NCBI GenBank assembly: GCA_032871835.1
Contig: CM065297.1
Coordinates: 14,340,098-14,404,097 of the forward strand
Origin: Dipteronia dyeriana
Lineage: Eukaryota; Streptophyta; Magnoliopsida; Sapindales; Sapindaceae
Direction: 5' to 3'
DNA length: 64,000 bases
Shown here: positions 9,301-20,636 of the stretch, piece after piece
How positions within the stretch are numbered: position 1 is the stretch's first letter
How the letters are laid out: every line of letters starts with the position of its first letter
The notes under the pieces: generated by a model
What the model was told of the DNA's origin: nothing
The model's database searches: none
The model's input: the letters and a program-made list of their open reading frames with translations, nothing else
Made by a program: the position numbers and the translations under genes

Positions 9301-11268
9301 CTTCTGACTTGGTCTATCTCCTGTTGGTGTAGTAGTTGTACTCGATTAAAATCCAACTTTGCAAACAAGAGTAGGCTCTCATTTCTTGATTCGTTTTCTT
9401 CATAGATAGAAATATAATGGATCGCTTCGAGTCTTGGTATGTCATTGTGCAAGGGTTGTTGGATGGATTTCAATATTTGTCTTGCCAGATGAGGGCTTGA
9501 TTTTCCAGCCAGGGACTTGAGATGTGCCTTGGAGAATGCAAGAGCCTCCTCAAGAATATCTTCTCCGTGTACTCTCAAATGGGTAGCTTCGTACAAACTT
9601 AATATTCCCCTTGCATCGCTTGTTAAAGTTTTCTTGAATTTTCCATGATCCTCCTTAAATCGGTTAAACACGCCTGAAAAATCACAATCGATCCATGTAT
9701 CATAAGATATATAGATCAGTTGATTTAACAGATTAGATAGACGTGGACAATGACAGAATCCATATCCAACCAACTAGAGGCGGAACCGTGAGAGGACTAC
9801 CCCTGGCTGTAGCCCAAGCAGCCATCTAGGAAAAAAAATTCAACATATAAAGCGTTAATTACAAAATTAGGCCCTGAACTTTGATATTATTACACAAACA
9901 TGATATTGTTGTCAAAATTTAGTGATGTAAATATTTTGTTTTTCATGGTAAGTTGTGAAAATACACATAACATTATGGCTTCTAACATTATAGAATTAGT
10001 CATTTGCAAGTTTTTTTTTTATTGAACTACAAATTTCAATAATTGTTTATGCATAAATTTTACTATATATTTCATATTTTTGAGTAATACATTATTGAAT
10101 TGGTATTATCATATTATTAACAAATTAAATAAATACTTTCATCAATAATCATGTAAAAAGTATTATGTTCTTAACCAATAGCTCACATGTCTTGCATTGA
10201 CATTATTATATCAATGTACATCAAGGAGAAAATAACAAGAGTTTTCTCAATGTTGCCCATCAAATTTAAAATATTTAGTTTGAAAGTCATTGAACATTAG
10301 AAGTCATTGAATAGTGGCAAGCATAAAATCACACTACAAAGCAGGAAGTCTAATTGGCTGGTAAACTTGCAAACTAAATTTTTTAAATTCGATGGGCACA
10401 AACTATCGATAGTTAATGAACTGACTTTATAATATTGGTGCATAATGAGTAAAAAAAAGACTGCTTATGTAAATAATTTAACCCGAACTGTAAATATTTA
10501 CTAGTTTCGCCCCTGCATCCCACTAAGGACTTATAGTGGGATAACATATTTACCACAAGAAATTGTGTAACCATATTGTCTGAAAACTCGAAATAAAAGA
10601 GAAACAATGTATAAATCATAATCCATATTATTAGTGAGATTAGGTTAGGCTGGAAGAATATGATTTAGTTGGTGATCAATCTCATCCTCAAAATGATACG
10701 ACAGACCAAGCCGACACAATGAGTTGATAAAGATGACTTTCTCCACTGGATCATTTGTAGGAGCGATTAACGTTTGCTTCACCTTGTGTTTAAGCTCTTC
10801 TATCATGCTACTGTATGTTCGATCGTATTCCTCCAAAATAGACAACAAAACAATGTCAATATATATGGGAAAACTTAAATACTATTATTATTTTTTGTTT
10901 GATAGTTACTAATATGGTTTCAGAGACAAGTTTGACCTAGGAGTTTTGGATTCGAATTCCTTGAGATAATTGAGAAATAAAAAGAATATTGTAGTACATA
11001 CAGAGATACGAGAGGTAGCTGAAGCAAAGAAGGCGTCAGTATCTTTCCATATGTTAGAGAGAAAGTCTGCCAATGGGCGAAAGGTTTCTGGGTTTGTTTT
11101 GCCTGGCAAACATGCTCGAAATTGGCCTTGGCCTCCATCTACTATCTTGTTAGTGAAGCAAGGTATGCGATTACCGGGCCATAACAATTTAGTGGGGAAT
11201 TTGGCCCTTGAAAGAGGAAAGTAAGGCGGCAGAGAGCTGTTTGCTATCACATACACTTGTTTCGCCAT
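9301..11268 (-). pseudogene. Terpene synthase pseudogene, exons 1-3
   Basis: Homologous to plant terpene synthases of the sesquiterpene (TPS-a-like) kind, which cyclise prenyl diphosphates in the cytosol. Exon 1 (11268-11002, 89 codons) has the RPxxxFxxxIW motif (RPLADFLSNIW). Exon 2 (10830-10554) carries EELKHKVKQTL, INSLCRLGLSYHFEDEID and, after the stop, YDLYIVSLLFRVFRQYGY. Exon 3 (9673-9301) has VFNRFKEDHGKFK, YEATHLRVHGEDILEEALAF and LDFNRVQLLHQQEID. Splice phases 0, 1 and 2 and the exon sizes (277, 373) fit the family. Defects: an in-frame TAA at 10647-10645 (codon 151) and loss of all exons after exon 3, so the catalytic alpha domain with DDxxD is missing. The 3' part was lost where the copia LTR fragment begins. 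No plastid transit peptide is evident. Confidence 0.9.
9775..10515. mobile_element. Non-autonomous hAT-like element in intron 2
   Basis: Left end TAGAGGCGGAACC and right end GTTTCGCCCCTG form imperfect terminal inverted repeats of the CAGGGGCGGAnCC type common in plant hAT elements. The flanking octamers CAACCAAC (9767-9774) and CATCCCAC (10516-10523) agree at 6 of 8 positions, as expected for an aged 8-bp duplication. It is 741 bp, AT-rich, has no transposase frame, and lies wholly inside intron 2 of the terpene synthase. Confidence 0.55.
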
Positions 11269-11351
11269 GCAAATAATATTGAATTACTTTGAGAAACAAG
11301 ACAGAGATTACAAGTTTAAGTAATCAATTGACCCTTCTATCTACTAAACAC

Positions 11352-11360
11352 CTATTTATA
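11352..11360 (-). promoter_or_regulatory. TATA box of the terpene synthase pseudogene
   Basis: Minus-strand TATAAATAG lies about 85 bp upstream of the ATG at 11268, a normal plant spacing, followed by an A-rich leader. It suggests the original promoter is still present, so a short truncated transcript is possible. Confidence 0.5.
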
Positions 11361-12322
11361 AATATTTTATGTGTTATAGGCGGGGCTGGCTTCTATGCAG
11401 TGATTTAAAAAATCAGCATTATGCAGTTATGAATAGTGAATCGTTCGGTCTGGTGGATCATTTAAAAATAGATCTAAGGGTTTGCAATAATGGCCAACTA
11501 AAAAATCTGATCGTAAAATAGATAAAAACTAAAAACCCATTCAATAGGTTAGGCGGTAACTTTTAAACAATATATATTTTTTGAAACAATTTTTATAAAA
11601 AGTTAAATAATAATATTGTGAAATTAAATCCCATTCAATTATTTTTCTTGGGATAAGATAAGGTTGACTAAATGGTTTGCCTTTCACACCAAACAAAAGA
11701 GTGTGGTTATTGTCACTCAGTAAAATTAATTAGTACACTAATTTTTATAAGTAAACATGTCTACAATTTTAAAAATAAATATTACAATAAACCTCCATCA
11801 TAATGCCAATAGTACCCTTATGTAATTGAATATATTCATTTTAATACATTTTATTTATAATCCTTTTAAATTATTTAAATGAATTATGTCACTAGAACTA
11901 TTTTTCTTGAATTTTCCTATATTTCACCTATTTTTCGATGGCTTCATATTTAACAAAAAATGGATAAATAGTTATAGGACTCGAAAAATTCTCAAAATTT
12001 TGTTCATATGTAGATTTTATTGAACTTATCATCCACAATTTTTTTATTTATTTATTAAAATCGATGTATTTTCATCAAGGTCCTTAACGAAATTAAAATA
12101 AAGGATCCCTCATGAGACTCACAATATATATATATATATATTAATAAATAAATTATTTAATATATTTTAAATATCAACACTATCAATAATTATTTAACAA
12201 ATTAAAATTAATTTAAAGCAAAACAATTATTTAATTAAAAATTATCACAATAGAATTACAACAATAAAAATATATATATAGTGATACAACTCTAATCCAA
12301 TCAAACTCACACCCTACTAGTG
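11361..12322. other. AT-rich intergenic DNA
   Basis: No gene or element with clear ends is seen. It contains poly-A/T tracts and a short TA microsatellite at about 12124-12141. Confidence 0.4.
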
Positions 12323-12490
12323 ATAAGAATCAGTGAAGTCATTCAAGCAAGGTGAATCTGTGAAGCAGTGAAGATCCAGTTTGTTCATAATAATCTGTGA
12401 AGCAGCCATGCAACCAAGGTGAATCAGTGAATCTGTCATGAAAGTAAGGTGAATCAGCTGAATCAGTGAAGCAGTCATGCAAGCAAGGTG
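12323..12490. repeat. Minisatellite with GAATCAGTGAAGCAG units
   Basis: About four imperfect direct units built from GAATCnGTGAAGCAGTCATG and CAAGCAAGGT, with a period of roughly 35-60 bp and an intervening divergent part. Frames on either strand only reflect the repeat. Confidence 0.6.
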
Positions 12491-12784
12491 AAATAATGAA
12501 TCAACCACAAGATATTATAGACTTAAACAAAAAAAATCTTAAAAGTCATAATCAAATACCACATGACTTATCTTATCAAAAAGTCTCAATCAAATACCAT
12601 CAAACTTTTACTTCCCAAAATTGTTTATTAAAATCTCAATCCAATAACACCTCCCTAATTTATATTTTCACTGCTTTTATATATAATTATTTAAATTTAT
12701 AATTAATAATAATTATATATATATTATAAGAAGAAAAATAAAAAAAATAATACCTTCATTCAAAAGATTTTAATTTCATTAAAA
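12491..12784. other. AT-rich spacer
   Basis: A short repeat of AAGTCTCAATCAAATACC-like text occurs two to three times (12540-12640); the rest is simple AT-rich DNA without genes. Confidence 0.3.
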
Positions 12785-14165
12785 TTAATGGTTACCAAAA
12801 CCGTAAAAGTGGTAACCAAAGCAGTGAAAGTTGTAAGAAGTAAAAATTTCAAAAATCGTAAAATGTTACCAAACCCTTGAAAAAATGGGTTCCGAAGACG
12901 TAGATGTTACTAAAGCCGTGAAAATGATTACAAGCTAAATTTAAAAGGTTGAAAAATGATAACCTAAGCCGTACAAATAGTTACCAGAGTCGTGAAGGTG
13001 GTTACCAACACCGTTAAAATGGTTACAAGCCAAATTTTAATCAATAAAAAATGGTTACCAAATCCGTAAAAATGGTTTTTCAAGTCATGAAGGTGGTTAC
13101 CAAAACTGTGAAAATGGTTATAAACCAAATTTAAAAAATTGAAAATTGGTTACTGAAGCCATACAAATAGTTACCAGAGCCGTGAAGGTGGTTACCCAAA
13201 CCGTGAAAATGGTTACAAGTCAAAATTTCAAAATTTCAAAATTTACAAAATTGTTACCAACGTCATACAAATGGTTATCGGATCCGTGAAGGTAGTTACC
13301 AAAACCATGAAAATGGTTACATGCTAAATTTCAAAAATTAAAAAATGGTTACCGAAGTCGTACAAATAGTTACCAGCGCCATGAAGGTTGTTACTATAGC
13401 CATGAAAATGGTTACAAGTTAAAATTTTAAAATGTAAAAAATGGTTACAATACCATAAAAATGGTTACTAGAGCCATGAATGTGGTTACCAAAACGTGAA
13501 AATGGTCAAAAGCAAATTTCAAAAATTTCAAAATGGTTACCGAAGCCTTACAAATGGTTACCAGAACCATGAATGTGGTTACCAAAACTGTTAAAATGGT
13601 TACAAGCTATATTTTAAAAAATAAAAAATGGTTACCAAAGTCGTAATAATGGTTACCGGAGCCATGAACGTGGTTACCAAAACCATGAAAATGATTACAA
13701 GCCAAATTTTAAAAATTGAAAAATGGTTAGAGAAGCCTTAAAATTAGTTACCAGAGTCGTGAAGAGTGATACCATAGCCGTGAAAATTGTTACAAGTAAA
13801 AATTTAAAATTTAAAAATTCATTATCGGAGCCATACAAGTGGTTACCATATCCTAGAAGGTGGTTACCATAGGCATGAAAATGGTTACATGTCAAAATTT
13901 CAAAAAATTTAAAATGTTTACTAGAGCCGTGAAAGTGGTTACCAAAACCGTGAAATTGGTTACATAGCAAATTTCAAAAATTGAAAAAAAGTTACCGAAG
14001 CCATACAAATGGTTACCGAAGCCATAATTGTGGTTACCATAGCTGTGAAAATGGTTAGAAGTCAAAAGTATAAGATTTTAAAAATGGTTATCAAAGCCGT
14101 AAACATGGTTACTGGAACTGTGATGGTGGTTACCATAGCCGTGAAAAATGTTACAAGTCAAAATT
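12785..14165. repeat. Satellite-like array, about 95-bp units
   Basis: About 14 diverged units. Each unit has three 21-bp subunits of the form GTTACCnnAGCCGTGAAnnTG followed by a 32-bp AT-rich segment (GTTACAAGCCAAATTTCAAAAATTG-like). The GGTTACAAG landmarks fall near 12928, 13021, 13117, 13212, 13315, 13409, 13504, 13598, 13692, 13789, 13884, 13960, 14053 and 14150, giving spacings of mostly 93-97. Frames at 13695-13970 and 14009-14197 are products of the repeat. Confidence 0.9.
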
Positions 14166-14818
14166 TAAAAATTATGTGGAAAAATATTTTTATTTAATTT
14201 ATCTTAATTAAATAAAACTATTTGTTATATAAATTATTTTTTAAGTTTTATTTTTATTTTATGAATTTTATAATTTTGAAATTTATATTTTTATATTTCA
14301 AAATTTGGGAGTGACCAGTTTCAAACCTTTTGTTCCATTAATATTTTTTTTTTTTTGGCAGCCATACCTTAGAGGAATGGTAACTATTCATCTAAGTACA
14401 TAAAGTGATTTTCATTCCACTGTATACTAGCCAACCCTGTTATAGTAAGTAACTGGTGTTATATACTAATATATTAAATAATCAGATATATAATTTTTTC
14501 GATTTCTTTTTTTTTTTTATTTAGTTGAGGAGATCTGCCCTCGTTGGCATTCAATCCTATTGGCCACCAAACAAAGGCATGCAAATCCCATAGACTTGTT
14601 TAAATAAGAAACAAATCAAAATAGATATAGGGAAATAAATTCTACTAAAATAGAAAATATATATTCTTTATTTACTATATTATGGGGGAACCTAGTTAAA
14701 CCCACTGAAAAAAAAATATTATATTAAAAACTGTTAACCTAAAAATCTGGTAGGGACTTTTGAGGAACCAGTTGATCGCGGCATACTGGTGCACCACGGT
14801 TGGTCCTGGCTTGATAGG
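14166..14818. other. AT-rich DNA before the Tat LTR
   Basis: No gene is seen. Several homopolymer T runs (14347-14358, 14508-14519) and weak similarity to Tat 3' sequence just before 14819 (GGTCCTGGCTTGATAGG) are the only features. Confidence 0.3.
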
Positions 14819-15870
14819 TGTTAATAGTAAAATTTGGTAAGGGTTCAAAGGAAAATTTTTCACCTAGTCAAATACCCGGTAGAAGGTACCTCTTGATACC
14901 TGCCAACAAGAGCACGCTATGACCTGCCTTGAAAGTGCCTAATTCCATATGATCGAGGCACTCCAACATCATCATAATTGTAGGGTAAGACCTCTCCACC
15001 TCTATAAAGTACCCAACTGAGACTCGGACACCTCAGAACAATCTCGTATGTCCATCAGGGCACCCGTCCTACAGCCCTAGTAGGAAGGAGGAGGATCATA
15101 AAGCTATAACAAGATCGTCCAAGCGCCACATCAACAGAGGGGTCCCCAGGATATCCTGATAGCGGACCAGTACCACTGGGTACCTCTCAACCAGAATAAT
15201 AAAGCTCTATACAACCAGATTAATGCCTCAAGGTACCTCACCACCATATTGGTATCTAGAGATACCTCGCCATCGAAAATAACCCCGCCGAGCAACCTCC
15301 GTGCAATACCTTATTAAACAGAGAGTAGAATCAGAATTATTCTCCAACATGTATCAAACTTCCACGTGCATGCAAACCGAGTCAAAAAGTCCAAGAAGGA
15401 AACAAATACATCTCTATCCAAGATATCTTCAAAATAGCTAATTCTCTGGAGTCAACGACATTAAAACTTAGAATCCTGTCTAAAAAGGAGGGAAGATCAA
15501 CTAAGTGATTCATGGCATGTACATCACGGATCAATCATAAAGGCTCATAATATAAATATATCAGTAAAGACAAGTAGGAAGGATTGCCCATTAGTGATCC
15601 AAATTCCCCATCCTCTAGTGAGAATAATGCCCGGAAGGTCATTGCTTAGTTTTACCCTTGGAATGAAAAAAAGCCATCTCCATTGATTTTTTATCCCATT
15701 GTCGACAGATATGAGTTCACAACCTCTATATTTTTGAGCGAGAGAGGGAGTTTAACACTTCGATTTTCTTATAATCAAATACTATAAATTCAATAAAACA
15801 GTACCACAATCTCCTATTACTACATTATCAATCCATTGTTTTTATTCCACTCCCATTTTTCATGTTCTAC
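14819..15870 (+). repeat. Tat-type gypsy 5' LTR (element 2)
   Basis: Begins TGTTAATAGTAAAATTTGG and aligns along its length with the LTRs at 645 and (reverse) 40150-39236, including the GGAAACAAATAC block and TATA box near 15544. The end of the LTR, the primer-binding site and the start of gag are missing: sequence passes from LTR text near 15860 straight into mid-gag. Confidence 0.65.
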
Positions 15871-15879
15871 CTCGACTGT

Positions 15880-16900
15880 AACCTACCTAGGTAGCGGTTT
15901 TGAGGGTTGCCCACAAGTAGCATGGATAGCTTCTCTAAATTATCAAGTGATTTATGATCACAGTTTCAGGGGATCAAACCACGATGAAGGATCCGATCCA
16001 CCTACAGTATGTCATACAAAAGCGCAGGGAGGCACTCAAGTCATACTTGGAGAGGTTCCATAAAAAGGTGATTATGATAGTTGTTTTCACTTAAAAGGAA
16101 ACCCTAGTTAACTTCCATATGAACCTATGGGTGGGAAGACTGTTCCGGACCTTCGCCAATCGTTTGTTGAAAACCTACAAAGAGGCCTATGATAGAGCCC
16201 TCGAGTAGGTGGAAATAGATGAGCAACTCAGAGTCAAGATCAAACTTGATGACATGAGGACTGCCAAGCACCTGAAAAAGAAAGTGCCATATCCTCACCA
16301 ACCATGAAGGCTCAGAACAGACCTTCCAATCAGTCCACGTACCAACCTCCACCTTTCTAACCTCAGCTGGATTGGTACTCGACTAGGTAAACCGCTCCTC
16401 GAGCCTCACCTCCACCTTAAGTGGTGGCCCCCGTAGCCCAGGATGAGAGGGGATATGAGTATTATACTCATCTAAATGCGTCTTACCAGAAAATCTACCT
16501 CACCATTCGAGATAAGGGGTTGCTAAGAAAGCCAAGTACCATAAAAAGCCATGGTAGATGTAAGGAATTGGTACAAGTACTGCGATTTCCATGAGGATGT
16601 GGGACACAACACCTAGGAGTGCTTTAGTTTACGAACCAGATCGAAACACTAGTGAGGGGTGGCTGCTTGGTGGAATTATTGTAACAGGTTCGGGATAGCA
16701 TCCACACAGTCAAGGAGGTTCAAGCCGAGACCCGAGATCATGCAGAGAAGAGAAAAAGAGAACAGATACACTAGATGAAGCAAATCCAGGTCATACACAC
16801 CATTAGTGGGGGACCCACCCTGACAGATACCTCCAATAATTCCAGAAAGAACCACACAAAGAAGATTCTTCGGATTGAATAGGAGATAAGTATTTTTAAG
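15880..16900 (+). pseudogene. Tat gag remnant (element 2)
   Basis: Multiple-frame remains of a Tat capsid protein: a block reading KREALKSYLERFHKK near 16020-16065 (the family's 'LRDYLxRF' region), RTFANRLLKTYKEAY near 16148-16195, and a zinc-binding-like YCDFHEDVGHNT*ECF near 16577-16625 with an in-frame TAG. Frameshifts and stops are frequent. Gag would form the cytoplasmic virus-like particle. Confidence 0.6.
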
Positions 16901-16929
16901 ATAGATCAAGGTTTGGTAGGAATCTCTTA

Positions 16930-17154
16930 ATCAGGCCATATCGTTTTACTAAAGTAGTTGCGTATAATACCATGCAGTCGCACGATGACCCCATTGTGGT
17001 CACGGTGCAGATCACCAATTGCTTAGTCCACCACATCCTAATTAACACAGGTAGTAGCTTGGACATCCTTTTCAAGGACACCCTGAAATAACTCAACTTG
17101 AAGCATTGGTGTTACAATAGTTGCACTGCCCCCTTGTACGATTTCACTAGAGAC
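16930..17154 (+). pseudogene. Tat protease, left part (element 2)
   Basis: The frame SHDDPIVVTVQITNCLVHH then ILINTGSSLDIL is the aspartic protease fold start; the catalytic Asp of D-T-G is Asn here, so it would be dead even if intact. The MULE at 17164 interrupts it within the PLYDFTRD segment, and the fold resumes at 18684. Confidence 0.75.
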
Positions 17155-17163
17155 TTGATTATA
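17155..17163. repeat. 9-bp target duplication of the MULE, left
   Basis: TTGATTATA, identical to 18675-18683. A perfect 9-bp duplication is diagnostic for Mutator-like elements. Confidence 0.9.
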
Positions 17164-18674
17164 GGGAAAGTATCATTTTACCCCCTAATGTTTGCCTTAT
17201 TATTAAGACGAGGACAGTGTTTGGCTATATTAGCCATTAATTCCCCTGAAATGAAAATAATATATAATGTACCCCTTCTGTCACATTTTCCATCCAAAGT
17301 CATGTTGACCACTCAAAACTAATGGGAAATTTCGTAATCTCATTCGTGTATCACCAAAACCAAAAAATAAAAAAATAAAAACATTTCACAAAAATAAAAA
17401 AAATAAAACAATAAATAAAAAGTAAAAAAAAAAATCTCATCTCTCAACGTGATTATAAACAGAACACACCATCATCTTCTTCGACCTCCAACACCCAAAA
17501 TCATCATCACCGAATCAATACCGCCAAATTTATGTCCACCAAATCACCACCACAAAATCCATCTTTCTCTCGATCTCGTTTGTCTCTCTTATCACGCCGG
17601 TCTCTCTCCAACACCCATACAGAAAACATCTATCATCGTTGGCCCAAATCGATGCCTGATCTAAGAGTTATCTGAGAGTCGAGAAGATCGTTGATCGATC
17701 TAGAAGATTGATTTCCTCATGGTTATTGTAAAGGCTGCCGACTGGTGGGATCTGGGTGGATGGTGGTGTTGGAGATAGAGGGGGTGGCGTTGTGTGGGAC
17801 TTTTTTCGATTTGCGTTGGGTTCATGGGAGTATTGTGCATGTGGAGTGAATCGGTTTCGATTTGATTTTAATTTGGGTCGGTTTCAGTTTGATTTCAATT
17901 TGGGTCGATTTGGTTTCGTATATGGATTTTGGGTGGATTGTTGTGTCGTGTCGTGGTGGTGGTGGGTCTTGATTTGGGGGTGGTGTTGGGTGGTTCACGA
18001 TTGTGGTTGGATTTTGGGGGTGGTGATGGGTGGTTAATGGTTCGGTTTGGGTCTGAGTTTGGATTTGATAGAGATGAAGGGTTTGGGTGTTGAATCTGGA
18101 CTGATAATGGTGGTGATATTCTGGGGTCAAAATGTTGTGTTTATAATACTAATAATGGTGATGGTAATTTTTATATTGATGAGAGGGGATCCGAGTTTTG
18201 GTTTGGTGGTGATGATGGATGATTGTGGATGATAGTGGAGATCAAAGAAATGGATCAGGATTTTGGCACCGGATCTACAAATTAAATTATGGTGGAGAAG
18301 ATGAAGATGATTGATGGTGATTCTGGCACCAGATGATATGGTCGTGAAGAAGACAAGAATTGAAGAATTGTTTTTTTTTAAAATTAATTTGTTTAATTAT
18401 AGTTATTTTTTATTTTTTTAATAATTTTTTTATTTATTGAATATTATGATGGTAAAAAAGTAATTATATAGAGTAAATTGATGGATAAAACATTCATTTA
18501 TTTCAATTTTAACGGTCAAAGAGGTATATAATACATTTAATGGATGGAAAATGTAACAAAAGGGGCGTTGTTAACATTTCTTTGATTTTAGGGGAAAAAA
18601 GGGTCAATATGGTAAAACTCTGTCCTCGTCTTAACAATAGGGCAAACGTCAAGGGGTAAAATGATATTTTCCCC
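17164..18674. mobile_element. Non-autonomous Mutator-like element (TIR-MULE)
   Basis: The ends are GGGAAAGTATCATTTTACC and, in reverse complement, GGGGAAAATATCATTTTACC; the inverted repeats run about 145 bp (17164-17310 and 18530-18674) and share TTTGCC..ATT.TTAAGACGAGGACAG. Perfect 9-bp flanking duplications surround the 1511-bp element. There is no transposase frame. The interior has strong strand asymmetry: CT-rich 17450-17640 resembles a gene 5' UTR, and GT/GG-rich 17750-18240 has open frames on both strands (17756-18037, 17822-18130) that I attribute to low complexity. It could be a Pack-MULE carrying a host fragment, but I do not recognise one. Confidence 0.92.
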
Positions 18675-18683
18675 TTGATTATA
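18675..18683. repeat. 9-bp target duplication of the MULE, right
   Basis: TTGATTATA, identical to 17155-17163. Confidence 0.9.
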
Positions 18684-18900
18684 CTATTGGGATCGAAAAT
18701 ACTACCGGTTATCAATGGGACTACGCCTCTACAACAAAATATCATGACAGACTTCATTGTGGTCGACTTCCCGTTAGCCTACAACGCCATTTTAGGGAGG
18801 CCTTTCCTATCAGCACTCAAGAGGGTGCTATCCATCTACCAAAACGTCCTGAAGTTTCTAGTAGGGAACGAGGTAGGTGAGGTACATGGAAATCGGTAGG
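18684..18900 (+). pseudogene. Tat protease, right part (element 2)
   Basis: The frame reads TTPLQQNIMTDFIVVD then AYNAILGRPFLSALK, the C-terminal half of the Tat protease with the ILGRP signature. It ends at a TAG at 18897. It resumes precisely after one copy of the MULE target duplication, which verifies the insertion site. Confidence 0.8.
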
Positions 18901-18989
18901 CTACCCATAAGTGTTATGCAGTATCCATCAGTCCCACAACATTAGCAAAACAGTATAAGCAAGTAGCTATGGTTTAGGGATAAGAATCG

Positions 18990-20170
18990 CCAGAGATGGA
19001 TTTCGGGGTCCCGTGTGTTGCAAAAGCGTTAGCAAAATATCTAGAGAGCAATGTCCAAGATGAAGACGAAGTAGAAAAAGATAAAGGGTTAACCAATGGG
19101 CACCCCGTTGATGAGTTAGAGGAAATTCTGGTCAGAGAAGATGATCTATCCAAGGTAGTCAAGATTGTGGCCACCTTGAAACCAGGAGTAAATGAAGGAC
19201 TGATCAAGCTCCTTCTGAAATATAGTGACATATTCGCCTGAAGCCATGGAGAAATATCAGGGATCCTTATTTCCTTGGCCGCTAATAGATTAGCAGACAA
19301 CCCCACTTTCAAACCGGTCAAGCAGAAGCGGTGACACTTCAATGCCAAAAGGAACGCTGCCACACATGAAGAGGTCGATAAATTGATAAAGGTTGGATTC
19401 GTTAGGGAATCTCGATGCCCTGATTGGATTGTGAATGCGGTAATAGTCACCAATGCAAACAGTAAGTGGTGAATGTGTGTTGATTACATAGATCTCAACC
19501 GCACCTGCCAAAAGGATAGTTTCGCCCTGCCCAAAATCGATCAACTAGTAGACTCCACTATAGGAAACAAGCTCCTAAGCTTTATGGATGCATTTTTAGG
19601 GTATAACCAGATCATGATGTACCCCGCTGACAAAGATAAAACCAGTTTCATCGCCGTGCAAAGTCTTTACTGTTACAATACGATGCCATTCGACCTAAAA
19701 AATATAGGTGCTAGATATTAGTGTATGGTTAATTCGTTGTTCAAGCCAAAGATAGGAAGGACGATGAATGTATACATTGATGACATGATCGCCAAATCCC
19801 AGCTAGTAGAAGAGCATCAGGAACATCTTCACCGAACCTTCTAGATTGTAAGAAACAACCAAATACGGTTGAACCATGCCAAATTTGAATTCATGGTAAT
19901 TGTAGGAAAATTTCTTGGGTTAATGGTTCACGAGAGAGATACGGAGGCCAACCCAGAGAAGGGTCGATCTATTCTGGACTTGAAATCTTCTACCTTACTT
20001 AAAACAAGTACATGTGTTAACTGGTCGAGTGGCATTGCTCTATCGATTCATTTCACGGTCGATTAACTAGTGCCTTCCCTTCTGCATGGTGATCAAACAA
20101 GGAAGGAATATGAAGTGGGACTAGATTAGCGAGCATGCTTTCCAATCTCTAAAGAAATTTCTAGCCAGTC
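18990..20170 (+). pseudogene. Tat reverse transcriptase remnant (element 2)
   Basis: RT-type blocks in order: EVDKLIKVGFVRES (about 19368), MCVDYIDLNRTCQKDSFALP (19473), IDQLVDSTIGNKLLSFMDAF, TSFIAVQSLYCYNTMPF, then YIDDM (about 19775), the catalytic YxDD box with both Asp kept, and AKFEF..GKFLGLMV (about 19880). Stops interrupt it at 19239, 19469, 19719 and near 19842. A leader segment at 18996-19241 (EEILVREDDLSKVVKI, TLKPG) is the usual linker between protease and RT in this lineage. Confidence 0.82.
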
Positions 20171-20631
20171 TGTCGTTGCTGGTCAAGCCAGTTCTCAGAG
20201 AGGAACTACATATTTAACTAGTTGTGTCCAAAATGGCGGTTAGTAGGGCTTTGATAAAGTGTGTGGAGACGGGATTCAGTAACCTGTTTAATAAGTGTGC
20301 CATGCATTAACCAAGCCTAATAAAAATTACATCCCCCTTGAAAAGCTTGCCTTAGCCTTGGTGACCTCGATAAGAAAGCTCTGCCTCTACTTCCAAACTC
20401 ATTAACTCATTGTTGTGACTGACCAACCACTCATACAATTTTTGTAGAGAAAAAATGTGTTGAGAAGGTTAGTTCTTTAGGCCGTTAAACTCACCAAGTT
20501 TGACATAAAATACAAGACAAGAATGACTATCAAATCCCATGCACTAGCAGATTTCCTAGCTGAATTCTTAGCTCTTCTCAATCATGATACTTCAACAGAG
20601 CTGGAATCGATTGATGAGAACAAGATAGCTG
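20171..20631 (+). pseudogene. Tat RNase H, left part (element 2)
   Basis: Decayed frame with KLALALVTSIRKLCLYF and SHALADFLAEF near 20345-20565, the end of the first RNase H and the tether to the second (archaeal-type) RNase H that marks Tat elements. The chromovirus at 20637 interrupts it; the second RNase H resumes at 26683. Confidence 0.6.
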
Positions 20632-20636
20632 TATCA

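Noticed and set aside
12785..14165. CRISPR-like array
   Set aside because: Repeat and spacer are both repeated and diverged, unit length and plant context do not fit, and no cas genes are present.
13695..14197. Frames of 91 and 62 codons rich in His/Asn/Val
   Set aside because: They are translations of the 95-bp satellite; period and stops follow the repeat.
17756..18232. Frames in the MULE on both strands
   Set aside because: GT/GG-rich low complexity gives open frames on both strands; no recognisable domain.
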